In this document: positions 25,282-32,977 of the stretch, piece after piece
Numbering within the stretch: the first letter of the stretch is position 1
Layout: each line of letters starts with the position of its first letter
DNA from: an uncultured bacterium
Lineage (GTDB): Bacteria > Verrucomicrobiota > Verrucomicrobiia > CAIQCK01
DNA length: 64,000 nucleotides
Direction of reading: 5' to 3'
Assembly: GCA_903870275.1 (NCBI GenBank)
Contig: CAIQCK010000125.1
Span: 17,199-81,198, forward strand
The notes under the pieces: generated by a model
What the model saw: the letters and a program-made list of their open reading frames with translations, nothing else
Databases searched by the model: none
Told to the model about the DNA's origin: nothing
Program-made: the position numbers and the translations under genes

Positions 25282-26205
25282 CTATCGGCGGGGGTCATCC
25301 GGCGTCTCCGGGTTTTGCGAATGCGCTTTCATTTTCGCTTGCGACTGTTCGAGAATCTTCCGCTCCTGCCGCGTCAGGCTGTGAATGCCTTCGCGCGAAA
25401 TTTTGTCGAGGATCGGGTCCACGCGCTCGCTGATGAATTTATCCGACGACATCTCCTTCGTTTGCCGCCGTCGCGCGAAGAGCCGCGCCAGCGGTTGCAC
25501 CATCGCCCGGAGGGTTTCAACGGGCCGGGAAGGTTCGCCCCAGCCCATCCACTTGATGAAAACGTAGCCGACCGCGATGCCGCCGAGATGCGCCAGGTGC
25601 GCCACCTCGCCGTGGGCCTCCATCAGGGATTGGTAGGCCACCAGCGCCACGGCGATCCATGCCCACCATCGGGCCTTCATCGTCACCGGCAGGACGAGGA
25701 ACAGCAGCATTGTGATCTGCCGTTCCGGCACCAGCGTGGCGAACGCGATCAAAACCGCATAGACCGCCGCCGACGCGCCCAGCAGCGGCGCGTAACTGTG
25801 CCAGTTGAAAGCGAGCCAACACGCGCCGCCGAAAAGTCCGCCGGCGAAGTAAAGTTGCAGGAACTTGCGCGGGCCGATTTGCTCTTCGACGTCGCGGCCA
25901 AACATCCAAAGCGCGAACATGTTGAACAAGATGTGGAGGATGCCGGTGCTGTGCAGGAACATGTAGGTGACCGGCTGCCAGATCATCCCGGAGCACAGGC
26001 CGCCGCTGCTCAGCGCAAAGACACGGTCGAAAAGCGAATGCCACAGCGCATCGCCGCGAACCATCTGGCTGAGTGCGAGCAGCAGCGTTTGCAGCAGAAA
26101 GACGGCGGCGTTGGCGATCAGCAGCGCGCGGACGGCGTGGGTCGGCGCACCCAGCCAGCCGAGGCTGGGTGATGAATTCGAGTCCCATGAACTTCGCCAT
26201 CTCAT
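25282..26205 (-). CDS. Rhomboid-family intramembrane serine protease
   Basis: 307 residues with about six hydrophobic segments, cleaving membrane substrates within the bilayer. The catalytic Ser is S145 in LLGASAAVYAV and the catalytic His is H206 in HLAHLGGI; the conserved loop asparagine is N95 in HILFNMFALW. The motif reads GASA instead of the common GASG. A cytosolic tail of about 80 residues follows the last membrane segment (REGIHSLTRQERKILEQSQ), a feature seen in several verrucomicrobial and planctomycete rhomboids. The start ATG overlaps the stop of the cyclophilin-like gene by ATGA, implying translational coupling. Confidence 0.9.
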   Translation of the reverse strand: MRWRSSWDSNSSPSLGWLGAPTHAVRALLIANAAVFLLQTLLLALSQMVRGDALWHSLFDRVFALSSGGLCSGMIWQPVTYMFLHSTGILHILFNMFALWMFGRDVEEQIGPRKFLQLYFAGGLFGGACWLAFNWHSYAPLLGASAAVYAVLIAFATLVPERQITMLLFLVLPVTMKARWWAWIAVALVAYQSLMEAHGEVAHLAHLGGIAVGYVFIKWMGWGEPSRPVETLRAMVQPLARLFARRRQTKEMSSDKFISERVDPILDKISREGIHSLTRQERKILEQSQAKMKAHSQNPETPDDPRR

Positions 26206-26579
26206 GCCAATTCGATCCTCACGGGTTCGCCGTCTTGCACTTGCCGCAGCGCCGTCGCGTCCCCGGTCACCTGGCCGACAACGTTCACCGGGCTCGCGGG
26301 CCGGATATCATCGCCTTCGCTCGCGGGTGTCGGTCCGAAGAAGATACAGAAAGCCCGGCCCGGCGGCCAGTAGGCGAGATCGCCCATCGCCACGACCGCC
26401 TTCGGGTTCTCGGCGCCGGCGGTGACGGCGACGGTGAAATAGATTTCATTGCCCCAGCGGTTCGCCGAGGCTGTGATCGGCAGCGCGCGGATGATCCGGC
26501 TCGCGGTATCGCTGTCGTTCAGCGCCGCGGCCAGCGAGACGCGCCCCGCGGTGATTTTGATTTTGGTTGTTGCAGCCAT
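26202..26579 (-). CDS. Cyclophilin-like fold protein
   Basis: 125 residues from the ATG at 26579 (AATTKIKI...). The segment GDLAYWPPGRAFCIFFG followed by PVNVVGQV is typical of the small cyclophilin-like family of bacterial and archaeal proteins. These have the cyclophilin barrel but usually lack prolyl isomerase residues, so a binding or unknown role is more likely. Cytoplasmic. Its stop overlaps the rhomboid start by four bases, so the two form an operon. Confidence 0.8.
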   Translation of the reverse strand: MAATTKIKITAGRVSLAAALNDSDTASRIIRALPITASANRWGNEIYFTVAVTAGAENPKAVVAMGDLAYWPPGRAFCIFFGPTPASEGDDIRPASPVNVVGQVTGDATALRQVQDGEPVRIELA

Positions 26580-26758
26580 CGTGAGCGATTCGTATTCAGC
26601 CTGCACTCATTAAAACCGCCTGGCGGTTGCATTGCGAAGGAAAAAGTTTCTGGCAATCCGGGGTTCCCTGTTAGCCAGAGGTTTAATGCAAGCAGGATAC
26701 CGAACCATTTGATTTGCGATATCTGCATGTCCTGCGATCACCACACACGATACTCACA

Positions 26759-28846
26759 TCAGCGCCGTAGCTTGAGAATGAGCGGCTCCATGGTTTCAAG
26801 CGGCACTTGGACAACCAACTCCGAGCTTGAGTCCGGATGCCAGTCAATCGCCCGCCATGTTCCGTCGCCTTTGAGGCAATGGATTGCCTTGATCCTGGCG
26901 CCGCTGGCGCGAAGTCGTAGCTCAGGGAGGGCGTCCATGTTCATATTAAAAACGCATAGTAGTTCGCCCCCGCCGTTTTCGGCCGCGATCACGCCATGAC
27001 GAACATAGATATCCACATCGGAGACGACCACGACCGGAAGCGGATCGCGATTGAGCCAGCCGAGAATGTTGATAAGTTGCTCCCGCCGTTTTTCATCCAT
27101 GAAAGGCGTGAAGCCCATTGCTGCGGCAAAGACAGCCACGCGTCCGCCGAGATCGTTTTCAAAAAGAGTCAAACCCGCTCCCACCACTTCTTCCTTGGGA
27201 CTGAGATACCAGGGGATCCGATAGAGACTGGAGAGCGTTTGCAGGCGAGGGCTTCGTGCAGACAGACGCACGGCAGAACCGCCCATGAGCGTAGAGATGC
27301 TGATTTTCGCGCCGGCCGCCCTGCCGTTGATCCGGTGGTCATTCATGCGTTCAAAGTTGGCGCGCCACCCGGAAGGACTTTCCGCATCGACACCGAGCAG
27401 ATTGGCGAAACCGCGTTTGCAGAGTTGCGCCGCTGCTGGGCCATCCAACAGCAGGCCTTTTCCAAGGAAAGATTTCAATTCGGTGTCGGTAAAAAAGGAG
27501 ATCTCGGGGCCGGTGAGCATGAGCGTTTTTACGCCCACCCGGTCTCCCGGTGCAACCCTGCAAGGAATACCCATGTGCCCACATACATTGCTGACCCAGT
27601 TTGCCGTCCGCTGCTTATTATAGACGGCGGGATTCCAGGGAGAAACCGGTTGACCGGGCAGCGGCGTCGCGGGCTCATCCCAGCTTACGGATGGATACAA
27701 CCGCTTCAATTCATCGTAGCGCTTGATGTTGCGCCCAAGCATCTCCCGATAGGCCAGCCCGCTGTTGGCCTCATAGTCTTGCATTTTCGTGATCCACAAC
27801 TTGGCGCCCGTTGTGCCGTGCAGCAACGAGAGGACGATCTGGCCGTTCAAGGCACGGGCGGGCGTGCAATAGCGGTTTTGCGGATAGGTGTCGGACTCCG
27901 AAAGGATATCGGGAATCTCTTTGAACGCCTCCATCTGGGCCGCCGTCCAGTAAACGCGGTCGAGCAGTCCGCGCCCGTCATTTCCCAGATACCAGGCGTT
28001 ATTGACGCGCACAAAGGGAGGTTGCCGGCCAGCGAGAATCCTGGCAATGGGCGCTGCAAAATGGATCTCGCCGCAACCATCGGCACAAGCACAGAAACCG
28101 CACGGGGCGTTGGAATCGACAGAATCAATGGCGTCTCGGATGACATGGGCCAAATCGGTCAGACTGGTGAGAAGAAACTTGTTCCAGTCATTCCCCATCC
28201 GCCGGCTGGATGGGTCCTCACCCGCCAATGCCTTCTTGAGCGATGCGCGAGTGAATTGGCCACCGAAGGTTTTATTGAATGCCTCCAAATGCAGCGGGCA
28301 GAAGCATCCGTAGCCGCCATGGAACAGCCGGAAATCATCATCAACCAGCAGGAAGTCCGGTCGCGCGCTGGCAACGGTGGCTACGGCCTGGCGGACATAG
28401 GTTTTGAAATCCGGGTCCAGCGGGCAGATGCAATTGTTCGTGGTGCCATCAAGCGCCATGATGCGCTGGTATCTGGCATCCGTAGGCGTTCCGTGCCCGA
28501 TCAAGCTTTGAATGAGGATTCCCACTCGCAACCCCGATCCGCGCAAAGGCGTTCGCATCTCCAAAAACAAATCGCGGAGGTGTTTGGCCTTGGCCATCGT
28601 CGGCTCGGCTTCCTCCGGGCTCAACGGCATCATGAAGGCAACATCGGTCACGCCACAGTCCTTGTGGAGCCGCAGCAGGTCCTCCGCAATCTCTGTTTTG
28701 TGATTCCCCAGCAGCGGGGCAATATCGATGATCCTGAACGGCGCGCTGCCGGCGTGGCCGACTGCCGGTCCTTGGGTGGTGTCCGCCGCGTTGACGAACG
28801 ACATCAACAGCATCACTGCACCTGGCAACATTACGCATTGCTTCAT
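26759..28846 (-). CDS. Secreted barrel-like protein of unknown function, possibly glycosidase-related
   Basis: 695 residues starting at the ATG at 28846, chosen because an AAGGAAAAG ribosome-binding site precedes it and a signal peptide (MLPGAVMLLMSFVNA) begins there. The middle part resembles a (beta/alpha)8 barrel: DVAFMMPLSPEEA, GILIQSLIGHG, FLLVDDDFRLFHGGYGCFC and CGFCACADGCGEIHF. Two acidic-rich strands (LLVDDDFR; ILSESDTYPQ) could carry catalytic residues. The C-terminus looks like beta-sandwich (GVIAAENGGGELLCVFN). Similar proteins occur in Verrucomicrobia next to sugar-use genes. No named family was recognised with confidence. Confidence 0.6.
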   Translation of the reverse strand: MKQCVMLPGAVMLLMSFVNAADTTQGPAVGHAGSAPFRIIDIAPLLGNHKTEIAEDLLRLHKDCGVTDVAFMMPLSPEEAEPTMAKAKHLRDLFLEMRTPLRGSGLRVGILIQSLIGHGTPTDARYQRIMALDGTTNNCICPLDPDFKTYVRQAVATVASARPDFLLVDDDFRLFHGGYGCFCPLHLEAFNKTFGGQFTRASLKKALAGEDPSSRRMGNDWNKFLLTSLTDLAHVIRDAIDSVDSNAPCGFCACADGCGEIHFAAPIARILAGRQPPFVRVNNAWYLGNDGRGLLDRVYWTAAQMEAFKEIPDILSESDTYPQNRYCTPARALNGQIVLSLLHGTTGAKLWITKMQDYEANSGLAYREMLGRNIKRYDELKRLYPSVSWDEPATPLPGQPVSPWNPAVYNKQRTANWVSNVCGHMGIPCRVAPGDRVGVKTLMLTGPEISFFTDTELKSFLGKGLLLDGPAAAQLCKRGFANLLGVDAESPSGWRANFERMNDHRINGRAAGAKISISTLMGGSAVRLSARSPRLQTLSSLYRIPWYLSPKEEVVGAGLTLFENDLGGRVAVFAAAMGFTPFMDEKRREQLINILGWLNRDPLPVVVVSDVDIYVRHGVIAAENGGGELLCVFNMNMDALPELRLRASGARIKAIHCLKGDGTWRAIDWHPDSSSELVVQVPLETMEPLILKLRR

Positions 28847-29272
28847 CTGCTTTTCCTTCTGTTGTTGTCTCTGTCGGGTGGAATCAGACATCCTGATGGA
28901 CGTTGCCCATTTGACCCATAGCCCACGACCATCGAGGGCCATTGCCAATGGCAACCTTGCTGTGCTTGGTGACGAGAAAACAGCGGGCGCAGATTACGGC
29001 TGAGGGTCGTAGGGTATCAATCGGAAAGTGGAGCCGATTGGGCTGCAACTGATGATGGGCGTCGTGCCGGAGAATATGGAGTTCAATCCGATGTGGGGTT
29101 GATCTGGCTCCATTATATGAACCGGTGTGCAAGAGAATTTCTGCATTGATTCGACGGAGCAACGGCGTAGTCTTTCAGACATTCGTTATCAAAAAGGCTG
29201 CGACAAGTTCGCCATTACCTGCGTCTGCCACAATCGAACTTCCAGCAGCTGCCACTGTGGGAAAACGGAATC
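28847..29272. other. 426-base divergent spacer
   Basis: Separates the secreted barrel-like gene (minus) from the DUF5009-like gene (plus). Small frames exist but none is convincing. No clear palindrome or promoter pair was identified. Confidence 0.5.
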
Positions 29273-30388
29273 ATGGAAAATACATCTGAGGTTAAACGAT
29301 TGCGGTCGTTGGATGCATTGCGAGGGTTTGACATGTTCTGGATCATCGGCGGTGGAAAGATATTTGCCGCCCTGGCCGTCCTTACCGGTTGGTCTGTTTT
29401 GCAATGGTGGGAATCCCAATTGCATCATGTGGCTTGGAATGGGTTCCATTTCGAAGACATGATATTCCCACTCTTTCTGTTCATAGCGGGCATATCTTTC
29501 CCATTCTCCATGGCCAAGCGATACCACGGCCCGGAGAACAGGGGAGACCTGTATGCGCATGTCATCAAACGCGGACTGGTCCTGGTGCTTTTGGGAATTT
29601 TCTACAACAACGGCATTCGCTTCGATTTCGCCACGATGCGATACGGAAGCGTCTTGGGGCACATCGGTCTGGCTTGGATGTTCGCCGCGTTGATCTTCAT
29701 GAACAGCGGATTAAAATCCCGAATCGCCTGGTTCTGGGGAATTCTGATCGGCTATTGGGCGCTGTTGTTTTTCTTCCCCGCGCACGATCTGGGGGCCACC
29801 GATCCCTATTCGATGGATGGAAGTCTGGTGGGCCGCATTGACAGGTTGTTCATGCCGGGCCGGTTGTATAAGAAGATTCACGATCCTGAGGGACTCCTGA
29901 GCGTGCTGCCCGCCATCTCAACTGCATTGTTGGGCATGCTTACCGGCCAATTCATCATGTCGCGTTGTCTGGACAATAAACCGCTCAACAAGGTGCTCTC
30001 CATGATGGCGGCGTCTGTTGGACTGATAGGGCTTGGCTTGTTGTGGGACCTTGTTTTTCCCATCAACAAGAACCTATGGACGAGTTCTTTTGTTTGCTAT
30101 GTAGGCGGCCTGAGCCTCCTCTTGTTCACCCTGTTCTACCTGGTCATTGATATTTGGAACTTCAAAGGATGGAGCACTTTCTTTGTGGTCATTGGGATGA
30201 ACTCCATCACCATCTATCTGGCGCCGAAACTGATGGATTTTCAGCGTCCGACGGATACCCTCTTTGGCGGTTTGATTAAACTGTTCCCCAGGCACTGGAC
30301 GGGTGTTTTGGATGCGACTGCGTATATGGCAGTCGTTTGGGTGTTCCTGTATGTCCTCTACAGGAAAAAGATATTCCTGAAGGTGTAG
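29273..30388 (+). CDS. DUF5009/NagX-type membrane acyltransferase homologue
   Basis: 371 residues with about ten hydrophobic segments. The N-terminus has the family signature RLRSLDALRGFDMFWI, found in bacterial relatives of human heparan-alpha-glucosaminide N-acetyltransferase (HGSNAT), and WNGFHFEDMIFPLFLFIAG follows. These proteins are believed to move acetyl groups across the membrane to amino sugars. In sugar-degrading Bacteroidetes and Verrucomicrobia they commonly sit near glycan genes, which agrees with the neighbouring secreted proteins. The specific substrate is not known. Confidence 0.85.
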   Translation: MENTSEVKRLRSLDALRGFDMFWIIGGGKIFAALAVLTGWSVLQWWESQLHHVAWNGFHFEDMIFPLFLFIAGISFPFSMAKRYHGPENRGDLYAHVIKRGLVLVLLGIFYNNGIRFDFATMRYGSVLGHIGLAWMFAALIFMNSGLKSRIAWFWGILIGYWALLFFFPAHDLGATDPYSMDGSLVGRIDRLFMPGRLYKKIHDPEGLLSVLPAISTALLGMLTGQFIMSRCLDNKPLNKVLSMMAASVGLIGLGLLWDLVFPINKNLWTSSFVCYVGGLSLLLFTLFYLVIDIWNFKGWSTFFVVIGMNSITIYLAPKLMDFQRPTDTLFGGLIKLFPRHWTGVLDATAYMAVVWVFLYVLYRKKIFLKV

Positions 30389-30414
30389 CAAACGCAACTT
30401 TTGGGTCGGAGTGA

Positions 30415-30446
30415 TTCCTGGTGGTGATTCTGTCAAGGACCAGGAA
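30415..30446. terminator. Possible bidirectional hairpin between convergent genes
   Basis: TTCCTGG (30415-30421) and CCAGGAA (30440-30446) form a 7-base stem around an 18-base loop in the 74-base gap between convergent genes. No T-run; weak prediction. Confidence 0.3.
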
Positions 30447-30462
30447 CCGGCCCCGACGACGG

Positions 30463-31389
30463 TTACTCCGGCGCTGCTTGCAGCCGTTTGGCCAGGAAAT
30501 CCCAGATGTCTTTGTATTTTTCCGACGGGTGGCCGAGATATTTTTGATAACAAGTCACCCCGAACTGTTCGACGTATTTTTTCAGACCGATGCCCCAGAG
30601 CGGGGAATGGGTTTGGTAATTTGCCAGGGTGATTTTGGGATCGTCGGGTTTGGTCAGCCCCCACTCATTTTCGATGAACATCGGTGGCGTATCCTTCGTC
30701 ACGAAATATTCCGGAGACCATTTCGAGATCACGGGAAACAGTTCATCATGTCTTTTCAACGTATCCGCCACGGTGCCTCCCCAGGCCGGCGCTCCCCACT
30801 CCACGCCGGGATTCCATTCCATCAGGCGTTTGGGATCAATACTGCCCGGCCCGCGCATAAAACCGATCGCCTTGGTCTTGACCGATTCACGCTCGACAGG
30901 GTCCGCCGATGTGGCGTTGGCTTTGCCCGCAGTGAGAGCGGCATAAAACGATGGAATGGTGGCTTGCGATCCGCCAAAGGTGCCGATGCGGTTCGGGTCC
31001 ATCTTCCATTCCTTGGCGTGGAGTTGGATGAACTTGAGCGCGCGGCGGGCGTCGCTCAAAACGTAGGAAACCGGCGGGCTGGCTTTCTCGCTTACCGCGA
31101 GGTTCATGCCGCGGGTTTGCACCGCCACCATGGCGATTTGCTTCGGGAAGAAAACGTCGAAGCCGTGACCGGGCACGCTTTTTTTAGAAACCCAAATCGC
31201 TCCATAGCACACCACCACCCCGAATGGGCCGTCGCCCGACGGGAGGTAAACATCCAGTAGCTGATTGGTGTGCGGGCCATAGGAAACATTGGCAAAACTC
31301 GGCGGATGATCGGCGGCGAATGCGGATGGAATTCCATCCAGCATATAGACGAGGCTGAACGCCACCAAGAAACGGAGTTTGGTAATCAT
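30463..31389 (-). CDS. Secreted alpha/beta-hydrolase (esterase-like)
   Basis: 308 residues with a signal peptide ending near AFA at residue 25. The fold resembles the BD-FAE/acetyl-xylan esterase type: LLDVYLPSGDGPFGVVV, then SYVLSDARRALKFIQ, then the nucleophile elbow GTFGGSQAT with S141. The elbow is GGSQ, without the usual trailing Gly (GxSxG), and the oxyanion strand reads VVCYGAIWVSK, lacking the usual HGGG. A C-terminal His (YLGHPSEKY) could complete the triad. The protein is therefore an atypical, possibly specialised hydrolase; substrate may be a glycan ester. Confidence 0.75.
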   Translation of the reverse strand: MITKLRFLVAFSLVYMLDGIPSAFAADHPPSFANVSYGPHTNQLLDVYLPSGDGPFGVVVCYGAIWVSKKSVPGHGFDVFFPKQIAMVAVQTRGMNLAVSEKASPPVSYVLSDARRALKFIQLHAKEWKMDPNRIGTFGGSQATIPSFYAALTAGKANATSADPVERESVKTKAIGFMRGPGSIDPKRLMEWNPGVEWGAPAWGGTVADTLKRHDELFPVISKWSPEYFVTKDTPPMFIENEWGLTKPDDPKITLANYQTHSPLWGIGLKKYVEQFGVTCYQKYLGHPSEKYKDIWDFLAKRLQAAPE

Positions 31390-31921
31390 GGGAGGGCAAA
31401 ACCTAACACGCTTTTTGGCTGTAGCCGATAAATTATCGCGGCTTCGACTCGTGGCGCGGGTCTTTGGGAACCGGCGGAGTCAACTCCTGGTTCTCGGCAG
31501 ACTTCTTGTGGCTCGCGGAAGGCGGGAGCGGAGGAGACGGAGTGAGTATGCGGAGTGGTGTTTGAAGTCTGAAAACGGAGTCAGACCCGGCACCTCATAA
31601 TCTCGGTCCCGCCTGTTTTAACGTGACGGTCGTAACAGACGATTCAATTCGTTGAGCAAGCGATCTAATTTTTCCTGATCGATGGGTGTTTTGTAAAGCT
31701 CGTGCAGAATAGCTCTAAGCTGCCGGAGTCTTCGGCTCGAAATGCACTTGAGCGTGACAGAGGGCATCCAAGGCCGCTCAGGGGGTTGCGATCTACCTGT
31801 CCTTTTCCATATTGCCGTGCAAATGCATTGCATGGTATTTGATTCCGGCGATGAATGGTGGCGTGGAACCTCGGGGATGCTCAAACAACCTCGTGGCATG
31901 CAATATGCGTAAAGCGGGTGC
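31390..31921. other. 532-base region upstream of the exosortase operon
   Basis: Presumably holds the promoter of the exosortase operon. A near-palindrome TGCAA-ATGCA-TTGCA lies near 31811-31825, and a possible 49-residue ORF is on the minus strand. No firm promoter pair was identified. Confidence 0.5.
31618..31767 (-). CDS. Possible small helical protein, 49 residues
   Basis: A short frame whose predicted peptide is basic and amphipathic-helical (RRLRQLRAILHELYK, then LDRLLNELNRLLRP), more protein-like than neighbouring frames. No ribosome-binding site is evident and no family was recognised. It is transcribed away from the exosortase operon and could be a small regulator or a remnant. Confidence 0.3.
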   Translation of the reverse strand: MPSVTLKCISSRRLRQLRAILHELYKTPIDQEKLDRLLNELNRLLRPSR

Positions 31922-32914
31922 ATGAATAAAAATCCGATGAAGGAGGACAACACGGCGGACAAGAATCCTGGTGGCACGGTCTGGCGTGCGATCAGCAGGG
32001 GATGGGTTTCCATTCTTCTGGTTTCTGTCTCAATGGGCATTTCCGGAGCTGCTTTTGCCGAGACGCAGAAGAGCCAGGCTTCGGATGATGGCGAGAAATC
32101 CAGCGGTGATTCCGGCGGGTCGGGCAAGGTTTCGGCCTACCAATCGGACGCGCGGCCTTTCGGCCTCGATATCGCCGGCAAGGTCATGTCTGCTGGCTCC
32201 GATGCGGCCTCTGCGGATTTCCAGAAGAACATGCTTCCAGCCGTAACGCAGTTTCTCAACAAGAACCTGCCGGAGAGCGTCAACAACACGAAGAGTCCCG
32301 TGGCGTTTTCGGTGGATCCGTCCAAGTTGACGATGCAGACCGAGTCGCAAGTGAGGGTCTATTTCGTCGGCGAGGGCGCCGGCTACCGCAACACGCTGGG
32401 TTTCAACACCGAGGGAGAAGGCGTCAAGTCGGGCGACCCAAAGCTCATTTTCCCTGACGTTTCCAGCTCTGCAGCGGGCAAGCCTTCGACATCCGAGCCG
32501 CTGAGTGCGGGCGATTTCGTCAACCTCGGCACGTTCGCGAAGGGTACCAAGCTGGACTTCTTCCTGATCGCCAACGGTGCCGGCGGTTGGAAGGACTACG
32601 TTTACTCAGCGGACAGTTCGAGCAATCCCGATCACATCAACCATGTGGCGTCGTTCACGCCGCAGGTTTTCGCGTCCTCGCAAAAGAACAGCCCCTACTT
32701 GTTCATCGCATTCGAGGATCTCTTGGGCGGCGGCGATCGCGACTATAACGATGTCGTGTTCGCGATGGATGTTGGCGCCGCCACGGTGCGGTCACTCGTC
32801 GCCACGCCCGAGCCGGCAATGTTTGGGTTGCTCGGATCGTTCGTGCTGATGGCTATGGGCGCCAAGCGGCGCATGGACCGTCAAAATCCCGCGACAACGC
32901 CATTTGCTGCCTAA
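31922..32914 (+). CDS. PEP-CTERM exosortase substrate with DUF4114 domain
   Basis: 330 residues. An extended signal peptide covers residues 1-47 (hydrophobic ILLVSVSMGISG, cleavage near AFA). A DUF4114 signature is near 250-275 (FIAFEDLLGGGDRDYNDVVF), a calcium-binding-like acidic domain of extracellular proteins. The C-terminal sorting signal is complete: P296-E297-P298, then a hydrophobic helix (MFGLLGSFVLMAMG), then the basic AKRRM. It is therefore a predicted substrate of the exosortase encoded 2 kb downstream. The following TPR gene begins 63 bases after its stop. Confidence 0.92.
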   Translation: MNKNPMKEDNTADKNPGGTVWRAISRGWVSILLVSVSMGISGAAFAETQKSQASDDGEKSSGDSGGSGKVSAYQSDARPFGLDIAGKVMSAGSDAASADFQKNMLPAVTQFLNKNLPESVNNTKSPVAFSVDPSKLTMQTESQVRVYFVGEGAGYRNTLGFNTEGEGVKSGDPKLIFPDVSSSAAGKPSTSEPLSAGDFVNLGTFAKGTKLDFFLIANGAGGWKDYVYSADSSSNPDHINHVASFTPQVFASSQKNSPYLFIAFEDLLGGGDRDYNDVVFAMDVGAATVRSLVATPEPAMFGLLGSFVLMAMGAKRRMDRQNPATTPFAA

Positions 32915-32977
32915 AATCCGGATCCCGAGACGCGAAAGGAACAGGCGAACAAGAAACTGATCATCGGAGGAGCAGCG

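Noticed and set aside
21901..26172. 1423-codon plus-strand ORF
   Set aside because: It runs antisense through glnE and most of the rhomboid gene, both with clear catalytic motifs. Long antisense frames are expected in GC-rich codons.
26996..28921. 641-codon plus-strand ORF
   Set aside because: Antisense to the secreted barrel-like gene, which has a signal peptide and ribosome-binding site.
31890..31915. Possible sigma54 promoter (TGGCATGCAATATGC) upstream of the PEP-CTERM gene
   Set aside because: The GG and GC dinucleotides are one base too far apart for the -24/-12 consensus. PEP-CTERM genes are sometimes sigma54-dependent, so it was considered, but the match is not good enough.
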